Source of the DNA: Yponomeuta sedellus | Taxonomy: Eukaryota; Arthropoda; Insecta; Lepidoptera; Yponomeutidae | Assembly: GCA_934045075.1 (NCBI GenBank) | Contig: OW203726.1 | Location: forward strand, 20,895,488-20,959,487 | Direction of reading: 5' to 3' | Length of the DNA: 64,000 nucleotides | Shown here: piece by piece, positions 42,901-57,900 of the stretch | How positions within the stretch are numbered: the first letter of the stretch is position 1 | Layout of the letters: each line of letters begins with the position of its first letter | Notes under the pieces: model-generated | What the model was told of the DNA's origin: nothing | The model's input: the letters and a program-made list of their open reading frames with translations, nothing else | Database searches by the model: none | Position numbers and translations under genes: made by a program

Positions 42901-45900
42901 GACTACCGCTAGTGGCATTTTTCCGAGCGCTTCCGTGCTTCGCAAGGCACGTTAAGCCGTTGGTGCCGGCTTTCATGTAATGGTAGTCGTTAAGCCATGT
43001 CGGAGGCCTTATGGGCGGCTTGATAACTTCTGACAGTAAGGCCCGCCACTGTCTTACAATCCTCCACCAACCCGGACTTGGCCCCCGTGGTGGAGTATGG
43101 CCTAACCTTCCTGCCATGCAGGAAGAGACCCGTGCCCCAGCAGTGGGGATATACAAGGGTTGATAACGATAACGAACGTATTAATGTCAATCATGGAATC
43201 TTATCGTACATATAGGTGGTAACTGATATATAAGATTTAAGAGGACTTGAGAAAAGATGGTCAAAGTGCCTTTTTCTCCACTACACTACGGCCCGAAGGC
43301 AGCGGCTTTCACTCTCATGTTACATTGTACTTTGACGTTCATCAAACAGAACGTAAAGCCGCGTTATCACGGTCATAGTGAACTCGGACCGACTGCGCCA
43401 TCCGAGTAAACTAATTTTGGTGTTGTCACGAAAAACCGTCCAATCAGAAGCATTAGTTTACTCGGATAACGCACTCGGTCCGAGCGTACTAAGACCGTGA
43501 AAACCTGGCCTAAACTCTATACGTTCAAATAAATTGCATTGAATTTAATTTAATTGTATAGATGCTTAGATTTCACTACCAAATTTTTCTTCACCGTTAA
43601 TGCTCGAGAAATTTTTAGGCATGTGTGGTGGTATCAATAATACAATACAATAAACAATACCTCCAGAATATTCTATGTATTACCTGAACGTAATACAGAC
43701 AATATTGTAAAGAGGTTCGAAATTTCACTGATGCCAGTGAGTCGCCCATTAGCTCAGTTGGAAAGAGCGCTGGCACAGATAGCCAGAGGTCGCGGGTTCG
43801 AATCCCGTCTTGGGTGGAATTTTTAGCCTCTAAATAGATTTTTAAAATACCTCCAGACACATCAGAATATTTCAAGAGCAATCTCTTTAAATCTGTTTTT
43901 ATAATACACTCTTGGACTGGATAAAACGACGTACCTACTGAGCGAGCTCATAGCGCCGATTGGCAGATCCTTTCACTACCTACTGTTAGCGTCGGATTGA
44001 CAAAGGTAGGGTGCCATTTGCGACCAGTGAATTCTCATTTCATTCGCAAAAAAGTCGTATACGACTCTAACGCTTATGACTTGGAATTCTACGTAAAAAG
44101 TAGAGCGACAGCCCAAATCTGTATTCTGAATGCCATGCTAGATTGAATTCGAATGAGAAAATACACGTCTAATGACTGTCGAGTTATCTTAACTTATTTT
44201 TATGCGACAAATGTCTAAGCCTTCGAATATTTTGCGTCTTCGCTTTCAATTCGCATGGGCGAGAATCGGCCCCTGTCTATGCGACATGAAAGCAAAGGAG
44301 CATACTTTATGGCCTGTGTGGCGCAGCGGTTGTGCATCTGCCTACCACGCAAGAGGTTCCGGTTTCGAACCCCGGCTGGGGACAAAAAAAAACTCCAGGT
44401 CTAGGATGTTTACATGTTTGTGATGTCGTTGTTTCGGGTTTCCACGTCACAGGGTATCTTAGTGTGGGGCCAGAAGCAATGTATGTGCCTGTATGTAAAT
44501 GTTATATTATGTTATACTCGTCCAGAAAACCTTTAGTGTTGAAGAGACGTATAGCTACTGGCTGTTTTATCTGCTTTAAAGATAAAATACAAGGAATGTC
44601 TTCTTTTTCTACGTCTCTACTCACCTCCCACCGGAAGGGCCTGATGATGGCCAGGGTTTCACTGAGCTTGGCCGGCGCGTGTGTCAGAAAAGCACCGGAA
44701 TCGGCCAGCGTCAGGAACGAGAACTCCACCGCCTGCAGCCGCTCCCACGTCATCGTCACATCGCCGATGAAGAAGTCCGCTTTCTGTTGAACACACCCAA
44801 AGTGTCCCCAACATTGTGTTAAAAAGTATTTATTTTAAGTTTCAAGAAAAATAGACAACATTCTTCATACCTCCCATACAAATTGGCAACCCTTTTCGCT
44901 CCCTTAGGGGTTGAAGTAGGAAGCGCTCGTGGCCTACGCGAACCGAGTGATTGGAATCAATCACTTGGTTAAGCAACAACAGGCGCGGTGGTACGGGATA
45001 GGTGAGCGTCCCGTTACTACCGCTAGTGGCATTTTTCCGAGCGCTTACGTGCTTCGCAAGGCACGTTAAGCCGTTGGTGCCGGCTGTCATATAGTGGCAG
45101 TCGTTAAACCATGTCAGAGGCCTTATGGGCGGCTTGACAACTTCTGACAGTGAGGTCCGCCACTGTCTTACAATCCTCCACCAACCCGGACTTGGCCCCC
45201 GTGGTGGAGTATGGCCTAACCTTCCTTCGATGCAGGAAGAGACCCATGCCCCAGCAGTGGGGACATACAAGGGTTGATAACGATTTTATTTATTTATTAT
45301 ATAATGTATATAAAATCGCGCGAAAATAATACACCAACCAGATCGTGCTAAGCGTTAAAGGGTTAAGGCTTACCATGCATTGCGATTAACCTTTTAAAGG
45401 GCGAATGTAATTATTTATTTATTTTTTACATACATACATGCATACATACATACATACATACATACATACATACATACATACATACATACATACATACATA
45501 CATACATACATACATACATACATACATACATACATACATACATACATACATACATACATACATACATACATACATACATACATACATACATACATACATA
45601 CATACATACATACATACATACATACATACATACATACATACATACATACATACATACATACATACATACATACATACATACATACATACATACATACATA
45701 CATACATACATACATACATACATACATACATACATACATACATACATACATACATACATACATACACACACACACATACATACATACATACATACATACA
45801 TACATACGTACATAACCTCTCGCCTGTATCCCAGAGGGGTAGGCAGCGACCAGGGACTGCCACTTGCCACGATCCTGACAGATCACCTTTGCTTCATCAA

Positions 45901-48900
45901 CGAACTTTAATTTTTAATTTATATTAAAAGTGATAATGTTGTACAAATCGCGTACAGATTTGGTTGATGAAATATTTTCGTGTGATTTTTATTTTTCAAG
46001 TGCGTACCTGTATACAGTTTCCATATCTGAGAGATTTTTTCGGAGGAAATCACACGGTGAAACCTCGAAATGGGTGTTAAGCCTTGCTGTTGAGCATTTT
46101 GACTCCCCCACGCCCACAAAATTTGCAGTAAGCGTAAGGGTGGGGGCGCTTACGGAATTCTGCTAAAACTCGGCTAACTCTCCTAATTTATGTTTAATTT
46201 CAGTTTTGTTAAAAGTTTTATCATCCTCGTAAAGTTTTTTTTAAGTATAAGTTACAGGTTTACCTGAAACACTCCGAAAAATTTAAGAAAAAGCAAGTAA
46301 AAGTTGAAGTTATGAAAAAAATCTACGGGTGCTTTGACAAATTGGTTTTTCAACAACAAAACTTTATGTGTAGTAATTTTTATACACAGTAAATATATCA
46401 TTATTATTTGTATTTTTCCTACTTTTTTATACAAAATACTCTCACAAAATCGCTAAATACACTCGAAATACTCCATAAAAAATCCCATAGCACCTCATAT
46501 TTGAATTTTTTTAATATGGAGGAGAAAATAAGCATAATTACTTATTACAAAGTATAATTTCATTGATTCTTTTTTCTTTAAAATTGACGTACGTGTATGT
46601 ATGTATGTATGTATGTATGTATGTATGTATGTATGTATGTATGTATGTGCCTATATGAAACATAAATAAAAAAAACTACTTGATTTAATTATCAAGCTAT
46701 GTGACTTTGATGAAGCATGCTTACTCGCTTCCACAGGAGTCCCAGCGTGCCTTTGAACGTGCCGTTCCCAGAAATACTTGAGCCTTGACTTCTATCCGGG
46801 GGATCGTAGTACTTGTATCTGTAACCAAAATGCGCAAAAGATAAAATATAACACAAACTCACGCCTTTATCCAAGTCGGGTAGTGGTAGAGGCTTTGCAA
46901 CATACCCCAAATTCTGACAAACCTCTATTATTATATATATATTTTAATGTACTACCCGTGCTAAGGACAAACTTCTTTAGACGCTAAAAATTCCTCTGTA
47001 CGTAATACAGAGAATATTGTAAAGAGGTTCGAAATTTCGCTGATGCCGGTGAGTCGCCCATTAGCTCAGTTGGAAAGAGCACTGGCACAGATAGCCAGAG
47101 GGCGCGGGCTCGAATCCCGGCATGGGTGGAATTTTTAGCCTCTAAATAGGTTTTTAAACCTCTGTTACTTCACCAATATTAATTAGTCGTTGCATGTAGG
47201 TACATAAGTGAAGGAAAACAAAAAAAACATTTAACAACATGAACGTGAAACGAAAATGGCGCGCACTAAGAAAATAAAAAAAAAGTACACCAAGAAGGTT
47301 CCGAGTCTGACTTTTTGACAAATTAAAAAAAAGGTTATTTGATAAATTCGGCACCAAGGAGGCAGAAGTAAATAGGTTTAATGATTATACAATTTTTATT
47401 TTTAATGCACTTACCCGTGCTAAGGACAAAAACCTAGTGGAATTTTTAGCGTCTAAATAGGTTTTTAAAAAGGTTTAATGATGTTTTGAATTCGCAAAAG
47501 TGCACGGGATGTTCCAAATTCAATTCACTTATCCTCCAGATGATAAAAGCGACTTTTCCACTCAGATATCAAAGAGCAGAAATACTCTTTCCTAGATGGA
47601 GGATGAAAAGAATACTCCCTCTCTCCCCTCTCATCAGTCGTGGGTTCGATTGCCGCTAAAAGACTCCGAACAGTGGTTTGTACAGATCTGGATATTTTCT
47701 TTTTGCGATGGTTTTGTCTCGTTCCAAGCTATTCTAATTTGAGAGACATTTCACTATGTGCAACACAGGGCGCGTTCAGTGCCTGGATGGGTAAACGGTC
47801 TATGACTAACGCTAGTAGCATTTTCGGAGCGGTTCCGTGCTTTGCAAGGCACGTTAAGTTGTTGCCGGCTGCCGTCGATAGATGGCAGTCGATAAGTCAA
47901 GTCAGAGGCCTTAGAGCGGCTTGAAGCGACTTCTGACAGTAAGACCAGCCACTAGTTTTGCAACCCTCTACCAATCCGGACTTGGCCCCCGTGGTGGAGT
48001 ATGGCCTATACCTTCCTCAATGAAGAGACCCGTACCCCTCGGTGGGGACATACTAGGTTGATGATGGTGATTGATTATCATCAATTTATTTATGATTGAT
48101 CGGTTTTGAAGCCAATACTTCATAAATTTTTTTCTCTTGACTTTTTAATGCTATGGCTACTATAATAGCAACTCAAGCTTTAATTTTATAGTCACTCAAT
48201 ACGTTACTGGCTTCGGAGTATGTAACGTCTACACGTCTCACGACGTGATTAGTACCGAGTATGTAGTATCACGTCAAAATATCGTGATAAATATTGAGCA
48301 TGTAGCCTGCGCCTTTCTGTCAGTCGGTATTCGTCCACTGACTGCTAGTAGTAGACCCCCTTAACCGCCCAAGGCATATTTCTTCTGTCGGTCCAGCTGT
48401 CATAGCCGACATAAACACTTGTATGTCCCCACTGCTGGGACACGGGTCTCTTCCTGCATCGCAGGAAGGTTAGGCCATACTCCACCACGGGGGCCAAGTC
48501 CGGGTCGGTGGAGGATTGTAAGGCAGTGGCTGGCCTTACTGTCAGAAGTTATTAAGCCACCCATGAGGCCTCTGACATGGCTTACCGACTGCCATTACAT
48601 GACAGCTGGTTCCAACGGCTTAACGTGCCTTGCGAAGCACGGAAATGCTCGGAAAAATGCCACTAGTGGTATTCACGGGACGGGCACCCGCCCTGCACCT
48701 GACCGCGTCTGTTGTTGCTTAACTTAAGCGTTTCATAGGACAATATTATTTTTAGTAAATAGATGTATAGAGTACTAGTTGTCGTTTTAGTCCCTGTAAA
48801 TCGACCCGTGGCTTCATACGCATGATTTCTTATTGTATTTGTCCGCAAAATTTTATCAAGATCTGTTCAGCCGCTTTCTCGTGATTGAGTTAAAACATCT

Positions 48901-51900
48901 ATCAATGCATCCAAACTTTCGCGTTTATTCTACACCAAGAATTAGTACAGTGCATCAGTTCTAGGTTTTACAATAATTATGTAAACTCTGCTGATCGTGG
49001 ACTTTGAAAAGACTAATTTTGAACTTTACTTAAAATTATTCTTTATTTTGAAACGAACACCTAGTTTAACTTATGACGTTCATCAAGTCGTACTTTCTGC
49101 GCTACTTTGAATAAAACCTTTTTTTTCATGTGACATCGTAAACCGTTTTTCGGTACAAAAATGAGCTCATTATCTCTGTTTTAGCTGAGCGCTTGCTTAC
49201 TAGCTCGTGAATATTGTCAGTTTATCGTCGGCATCTAAAGTTTATCGTACCTCAAGTTGGAGCTACCGATAACTTGCTTACTTACGGCTGAACGCCAACG
49301 GCAGTCTAGCCGTGAGACTAACTATGAGTTGAATTGACTTAAATTGAAATTGAAAAAACATTTATTTATCACTATCACGTTACAAAAAACTTAATAATAA
49401 TTTATTAATGTAAACTGTTTTTATACGGATTTATGCTCGTTTGTTACATTTTCAGTCATACGAGACCACGGCATCTGAAAATGTGCCGAAACGTCGGAAA
49501 ATTGTAAAAAATGTAATTGTGTTGAACACAACATTTATGCTTTTCAGATTTAAAGCGGCGTGTCATGAAGCCATTCCTATACGCACTGATTTTGGGGTTT
49601 CAATTTTTTTTTTAAAAGACCCTTAAGTACACACAAGATAAGATAAGAATATTTTTTATTGTACACTGGAAAAACAACAAATACAAAACCATTGCAAATA
49701 TACATAGTACAATTGGCGGCCTTATTGCTAAAAGCAATTTCTTCCAGACAACCTTACGATGGAAAGTTGCTGAAGGAAATTAGAAAGACGGGTAGCCAGT
49801 GCAAAGTTGAATATACAAAGTATGTATCATACTTATACTTAATAATAATACACTTACACACAAGCCAGTGGGTAAAACAATGGACTCGCAAGTGGGAGAC
49901 CCTCCAGACAGAGGTTCCATTCCGAGTGCGTATATGTATAAATGACTTTGTTTTCTTATCCATTGCACACTTTAACTGTATACATTAGAGACAGTGTCCT
50001 CGGTTTTGTAGAAGTAGAAGCTCCTGGCTTCTACTTCTACTTCCATAACCAACTTTTGTAATTTTGCCGAGGGTAGTAAACTAACTGTTAATGCTTTTTA
50101 AAAGACGCCTGTCACCTTGGTCATCCGAGACCACGGCACCTGAAAAAGTGCCGAAACGTCGGAAAATTGTAAAAATGTAATAAACGAGCATAAATCCGTA
50201 TACAAAGTTTTAATTAAGTCTATCCCACTCAACGTTTGCACCACCACCGCCGCGCGCTTCGCGCGTCGTCGATGCTCACTAGAATGTGATTGCCTTGCCA
50301 ACAATTTGTTTTTGACTTCCATTCATTCAAACAATGGAAAGTGAAATGGTTTTTAATTGACAAGTGTTTTATTTGTAAATTATAGGTATTTGTTTTTATT
50401 ATACTTTATGTTAATTAGATTTTAGTTTAGTTATTGTATTAGTATTACTTCAGAAGTTTTGTTTAAATAATTATTAATTTATACATATACTTGTACAATG
50501 AAGGAAATAATATTTTTGACTATTATGTTTTTATACTATTTTTATTTTTAATGCACTAACCCGTGCTAAGGACAATTTTAAAAAACCTATTTAGAGGCTT
50601 ACAATTCCACCCTGCCATATTATGTTATTCACAAAATAAAAAGTCAAGTTTCTAGAGCTTGCTGGCATTTTATCAATGACGATGTTAGTGGTAACACATT
50701 TGCGTTAAGATGAATTTCGTTAAACAGAAAACTTCACTGACTCTCGGAAAAATAAATGTAGGTTTTAACAAAGTAACTCTTCGTCACGGAAAACTTTTAC
50801 CTAGTAATATCCGTTGCAAAATATCCTGTGTTGTAATATCTTGTGGAAAAACAAACTTAGTAATAGGGTTGCTTTTACATCCAGACAAATTACACATCAG
50901 TAACGTCTACCTATAATAAAAAACTCTTTTCCAGCCAAAATACATATTTTTAGAAGGGATCATGAACTTAGTTCCTGGAATCTATAAGTTATTATTATTA
51001 ATCTTGTAAATTATTCAGAAATTAATTATTACTGAACGAACATGTATCAAAACGAATTATTGGTAAGGCTATCACACTCAAGTGAGCACCGACGACGCGC
51101 GAAGCGCGCCGTGGTGGTGCGAACGTAGAGTGGGATAGACTTCCCAATAATTCACTACTTCTGACTAACAACAGTTAGACCGGCCGACCCCAGGTAAACG
51201 ATCCGCCTGGCGGCAAATTTCCCTTTATAGTGGAACAGCACGATCACCCGTTCTTCCCTATTATGGTGACCCCTGACAACCTTGTCAACCTTCCTTCTCT
51301 CCTTTCCTTCTTCCTGCTCTCGCCACACCCCACATACAAGTACTCTCAACGCAAGGCCAGCAATCTTCCCTCTAACTTCATTAGTTCCGCTACAGTCAAC
51401 GCACCGACTACTAGGACTGGTGGTGATCTTCCCCTAACCTCTCAGCACGGCAGCCATCCAGCAACAGCACACGTTGCCAGTTGTACAGCAGCCTTCATCG
51501 GTTGCTACCACGTGCGCGGACCCCATAGTACTCTCGACGGTGAAGTGACTGTCAGCCACCGAACACTATGCCACTGGACGTGTGCCAGGCAACGCTGAGT
51601 CAGTGAGTCGGCTAGCGGTTGAGAGTGACTCCCAACCGCTAGCCGACTCACTGACTCAGCGTTGCCTGGCACACGTCCAGTGGCATCTTCATTTGTACTA
51701 GGTCTGTGAAGCGGCCACTCGGATGCTGCCATGCCCGGGTTTTTAGATGGTGTAGGCTTAAACTTAAAGATTTCCAAAAACAGTAAATAAAGTTGGAAAT
51801 AGGACTTTCGCCTTATGTGTGTAGCGCGGACGTCCTAAATTACTGGGTGAGCCAGCCTTTGTATGTGTTAAAAGGGCACAGCGATTAGCAACATCACTTA

Positions 51901-54900
51901 GACAATACAAGGTATAAGAGTACTTAATTTAGTTTTTATTTACACACGACAAGCCATTTCGCAATGAAACTTCAAACCTCGATTTGTGTCTTCTAGACAT
52001 CAATACGTTTAGAAGACAGAAATTGAGGTTTGAGGTAGACCAAAATGCTTACCGAAATAATAACTGACAGCTTTCAATAGTAGACTGTTACATTGTTAAC
52101 GTACGAGAAACCAGAGGCTATAAGTTTTCGCTCAAGTTTTCATCTGAAAAACATACTTTGCCATCGTTTTATTATATACTTAGATAGATAGAATATTCTT
52201 TACTATAAACAGAAATTATAGCAACAAAAATTATTTAAAAAATATATTTTTCATAAACGGAGACAAGAAAGAAATTAGAGACGGGTAGTCGATGCAATAC
52301 AGAAATATTGAAATTCGGAATTCAACGAAATTTATATAAACTTACTTAAACCACATACATAAATAATTTAATAACTAAATAATTAAGATATACATACATA
52401 CTAATAAATAAATTATATATAGGAAGAGGAAATAAATAAATAGTTAAGACATGATAAGATCGTCAGTTACATACTTTTAAAAACCTATTTAGAGTCTAAA
52501 AATTCCACCCATGCCGGGATTCGAACCCGCAACCTCTAGCGATCCGTGCTAGCGCTCTTTCCAACTGAGCTAATGGGCGACTCACCGGCATCAGTTAAAT
52601 TTCGAACCTCTTTACAATATTCTCCGTATTACGTACGTGTAGGTATATACTTGTTAAGCAATTAGGATAGTCCTAAAAGCAGCTCAAGGTAGGACTCAGT
52701 TCGCACCTCACCACGTATCGCGTGCCTTACCTGAAGTTCAGCTTGTGTGCAATCAGGTTGAGCAGTTTGTCATCCCGACCGCCCGTCACGTTCACTGAGG
52801 AGTCATTCTGGAACCGCACAAAGTGCCACGGGGGAGCCTGAGTGGGCGAAAATGAACTCTGTGAATCTTCGATCGATATCAACTCTTTTATGTCCCCATT
52901 GCTGGGTCGGGTCTCTTCTCTTCCTGCATCGCAAAAAGGTTAGGCCATAATCCACCACGGTGGCCAAGTCCGGGGGCATTTTTTTTTTAAATTCTTTATT
53001 ACACTGATTACATGAGAAAATGTACAAGGGCGTGCTTAATGCAAGAAGCATTCTCTTCCAGCAAATCTTTGGTGTTGAAGAGACTGGCAGGCTTGTAAAA
53101 AAGTGGCGGGCCTTACTGTCAGAAGTTATCAAGCCACTCTCAAAGCCTCTGACATGGCTTAACGACTGCCATTTCATGACAGCCGGCACCAATGGCTTAA
53201 CGTGCCTTGCGAAACACGGCACGTTAATCTTTATAAATAATAATATAAATTACTCCGTAGTAATTTATCTCAGTCCCATTCTATGACACCCTGTGATATG
53301 GTGACAGGCCAAGTATATTGAAATCGTAGAAATTCACCCAGACTGAGGACACATGTATCAATTAAACTTGTATCATTTAATTTCTTGCACCACCTGTGGT
53401 TGACTGGTAGAAAATGCTTATAGCATTAAGTCCGCCACATTTTCATTGTATTTTTATTACTTATGTGCAATAAAAGTATTAATAATTAAAATACGGCAGC
53501 TCCTACTAGGATCAATCTCAATCTCAATCTCAATCTCAATCTCAATCTCAATCTCAATCTCAATCTCAATCTCAATCTCAATCTCAATCTCTATCTCTAT
53601 CTCTATCTCTATCTCTATCTCTATCTCTATCTCTATCTCTATCTCTATCTCTATCTCTATCTCTATCTCTATCTCTATCTCTATCTCTATCTCTATCTCT
53701 ATCTCTATCTCTATCTCTATCTCTATCTCTATCTCTATCTCTATCTCTATCTCTATCTCTATCTCTATCTCTATCTCTATCTCTATCTCTATCTCTATCT
53801 CTATCTCTATCTCTATCTCTATCTCTATCTCTATCTCTATCTCTATCTCTATCTCTATCTCTATCTCTATCTCTATCTCTATCTCTATCTCTATCTCTAT
53901 CTCTATCTCTATCTCTATCTCTATCTCTATCTCTATCTCTATCTCTATCTCTATCTCTATCTCTATCTCTATCTCTATCTCTATCTCTATCTCTATCTCT
54001 ATCTCTATCTCTATCTCTATCTCTATCTCTATCTCTATCTCTATCTCTATCTCTATCTCTATCTCTATCTCTATCTCTATCTCTATCTCTATCTCTATCT
54101 CTATCTCTATCTCTATCTCTATCTCTATCTCTATCTCTATCTCTATCTCTATCTCTATCTCTATCTCTATCTCTATCTCTATCTCTATCTCTATCTCTAT
54201 CTCTATCTCTATCTCTATCTCTATCTCTATCTCTATCTCTATCTCTATCTCTATCTCTATCTCTATCTCTATCTCTATCTCTATCTCTATCTCTATCTCT
54301 ATCTCTATCTCTATCTCTATCTCTATCTCTATCTCTATCTCTATCTCAATCTCAATCTCAATCTCAATCTCAATCTCAATCTCAATCTCAATCTCAATCT
54401 CAATCTCAATCTCAATCTCAATCTCAATCTCAATCTCAATCTCAATCTCAATCTCAATCTCAATCTCAATCTCAATCTCAATCTCAATCTCAATCTCAAT
54501 CTCAATCTCAATCTCAATCTCAATCTCAATCTCAATCTCAATCTCAATCTCAATCTCAATCTCAATCTCAATCTCAATCTCAATCTCAATCTCAATCTCA
54601 ATCTCAATCTCAATCTCAATCTCAATCTCAATCTCAATCTCAATCTCAATCTCAATCTCAATCTCAATCTCAATCTCAATCTCAATCTCAATCTCAATCT
54701 CTATCTCTATCTCTATCTCTATCTCTATCTCTATCTCTATCTCTATCTCTATCTCTATCTCTATCTCTATCTCTATCTCTATCTCTATCTCTATCTCTAT
54801 CTCTATCTCTATCTCTATCTCTATCTCTATCTCTATCTCTATCTCTATCTCTATCTCTATCTCTATCTCTATCTCTATCTCTATCTCTATCTCTATCTCT

Positions 54901-57900
54901 ATCTCTATCTCTATCTCTATCTCTATCTCTATCTCTATCTCTATCTCTATCTCTATCTCTATCTCTATCTCTATCTCTATCTCTATCTCTATCTCTATCT
55001 CTATCTCTATCTCTATCTCTATCTCTATCTCTATCTCTATCTCTATCTCTATCTCTATCTCTATCTCTATCTCTATCTCTATCTCTATCTCTATCTCTAT
55101 CTCTATCTCTATCTCTATCTCTATCTCTATCTCTATCTCTATCTCTATCTCTATCTCTATCTCTATCTCTATCTCTATCTCTATCTCTATCTCTATCTCT
55201 ATCTCTATCTCTATCTCTATCTCTATCTCTATCTCTATCTCTATCTCTATCTCTATCTCTATCTCTATCTCTATCTCTATCTCTATCTCTATCTCTATCT
55301 CTATCTCTATCTCTATCTCTATCTCTATCTCTATCTCTATCTCTATCTCTATCTCTATCTCTATCTCTATCTCTATCTCTATCTCTATCTCTATCTCTAT
55401 CTCTATCTCTATCTCTATCTCTATCTCTATCTCTATCTCTATCTCTATCTCTATCTCTATCTCTATCTCTATCTCTATCTCTATCTCTATCTCTATCTCT
55501 ATCTCTATCTCTATCTCTATCTCTATCTCTATCTCTATCTCTATCTCTATCTCTATCTCTATCTCTATCTCTATCTCTATCTCTATCTCTATCTCTATCT
55601 CTATCTCTATCTCTATCTCTATCTCTATCTCTATCTCTATCTCTATCTCTATCTCTATCTCTATCTCTATCTCTATCTCTATCTCTATCTCTATCTCTAT
55701 CTCTATCTCTATCTCTATCTCTATCTCTATCTCTATCTCTATCTCTATCTCTATCTCTATCTCTATCTCTGTCTCTGTCTCTGTCTCTGTCTCTGTCTCT
55801 ATCTCTATCTCTATCTCTATCTCTATCTCTATCTCAATCTCAATCTTATCTTATCTAGACCTGTACAGTAAGGAATTATTGACATTGCATTGTAGGTACA
55901 TACCTAAATCGTGGTATAGCAATTCCTAATAAAGAAGTTACAAAAAGAGAATTAAACACCGTAAATTAAACAATGGGGTAAATAGTTTCTTGCCTCTTTG
56001 CCTTTCAATTTTTTTGTCAAAGAAAAATAGTTATTTTGGTGTTTTACACTATATTATTTATTTATTTAACTTCTTTACTCAGACAACAAAGATCCACTTT
56101 ATAAAATAAAATAATAAGAGATAAGAAATAAATAATTATAATATTAGAACTTTACAAATAATCTCAGCATAAAACACAGACTCACTCACACAAATCATTC
56201 ACTCTCTTAAAGCCTACATAAATATATACATACATACACTGTTTCCTGTCCTCTAATATTAAAATAAATCACAACATTTTTGTTTGCTATACACTGAGTT
56301 CTTTATCAGCCGTCTATTTACTCCATTTTTATAAATATTTAAGGTTTATTTTGTTTTTTATGTGCCTATAGACACTTTTTGGCCCCCGTGGTAGAGTATG
56401 GCCTAACCTTCCTGCGATACACTAAGAGACCAGTGCCCCAACAGTGGGGACATACAAGGGTTAATATCGATCGATATTGATAGCCACTATATATTTTTCT
56501 ATTCTACTCTATTTATTTTTTATGTATTGATTGATTTATTTGTACATCTACTTCCTTCTCCAATATAGTGCTCCTGTTCATCCAAAGGATGTCTGGGAGA
56601 GATCACTTTTAGTGATAAGGCCGCCGTCTGTGCTCTTAGTTAAGAAATATCTGTGTAATTTCCTTTTTTATGTACAATAAAGTGTTCTCTACCTGTCTAT
56701 GTCTATTTATTCTGCAATCTCAAATTTAAATTATTACAGAATTAGCAGATTTTGGCTTCGGTGTAAATTAAGCTGTCTATGCTGGGAGGACGAGTTATGC
56801 AAACATGTTCCTCCAAAACTGTGTCGCAAGCATTACTCTCCCTAATTCAGGCTAAAGTTACCACTAGCAACTTATGATTATTCGCGATAATAACACAAAT
56901 TTGTACGGAAGTCTGTCTAGTTCGTCCTAGTTTTAATAACAAATCCAATTATTGCAATGAAACGTGTCTCAAATTTGTAGTTGCATTGTGTTAATAAAAT
57001 GAAGGACAGAAAAAACTTGCTAGAAATAAAAATAAAGCCATTTTTTTCGAGATATTATGAGTCTCCCAAAACGGGTTTGTATAAACGCAAAACAAATAAA
57101 CGTTTATAAACGCAAAACTCTGAATAAAATTGAACTCATTTGATTTAGTTTTTCCATTGCATTATAAAACTTTAAAAATAAAACGCTCGTTAAAATATTG
57201 GCTGCTTCTCAATATTGGCCATAATTTTTTTTCATCTACTCTTACGGCATGTACATACTCTTAATTCCGGTAAATACATTTTCAGTCTTATCGTAAGACA
57301 AATGCAGGCGTGACTTTACGAATGTTTATACGTACTTGTATTTTGATAATCACTGAAGCGCTCGTGGTCTAGCCGAACCGAGTGATTGGAATCAATCACT
57401 TGAGTTAAGCAACATCAGGCGCTTTGAGGTGCAGAAAGGGTGAACGTCCCGTGACTACCGTCAGTGGCATTTATTTCGAGTACTTCCGTGCTTCGCAAGG
57501 CACGATAAGCTATTGGTGCCGGATGTCATGTAATGGCAGTCGTCTTATGGGTGGCTTGACAACTTCACAGTGAGGCCCGCAACTGTCTTACAACCCTCCA
57601 CCAACTTGGACTTAGCCCCCGTGATGGAGCAGCCTACTGCGATGCAGGAAGAGACCTGTGCCCCAAAAGTGGGGACATACAAGGGAAGATATCGACATTT
57701 CTTCTTCTTCTTCAGGCTACATTAGTCCACTGCTGGACATAGCCCTCCCCTAATGTGCGTCATAGCGCAAGGTTGTGCCATCATTGGGGGGTAATGCCCA
57801 TAATCCCCACGCTGGGCATGCGGGTTGGGGATCGCAGTTCGGTGCAATTGTACTGCAGGGGGCGCTGCTGCCCACCCCCTGGTTTGTGTCCCTTAATCGC

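Noticed and set aside
45430..45809. CRISPR-like array
   Set aside because: Simple 4-bp repeat without spacers; eukaryotic sequence.
45415..45886. Several long frames of Met-Tyr-Val-Cys or His-Thr-Tyr-Ile repeats
   Set aside because: Translations of the (TACA)n microsatellite.
53446..55929. 827-codon open frame of alternating Ile-Ser, and an Arg-Leu frame opposite
   Set aside because: Entirely produced by the 6-bp satellite, which has no stop in any frame; no start context or motif.
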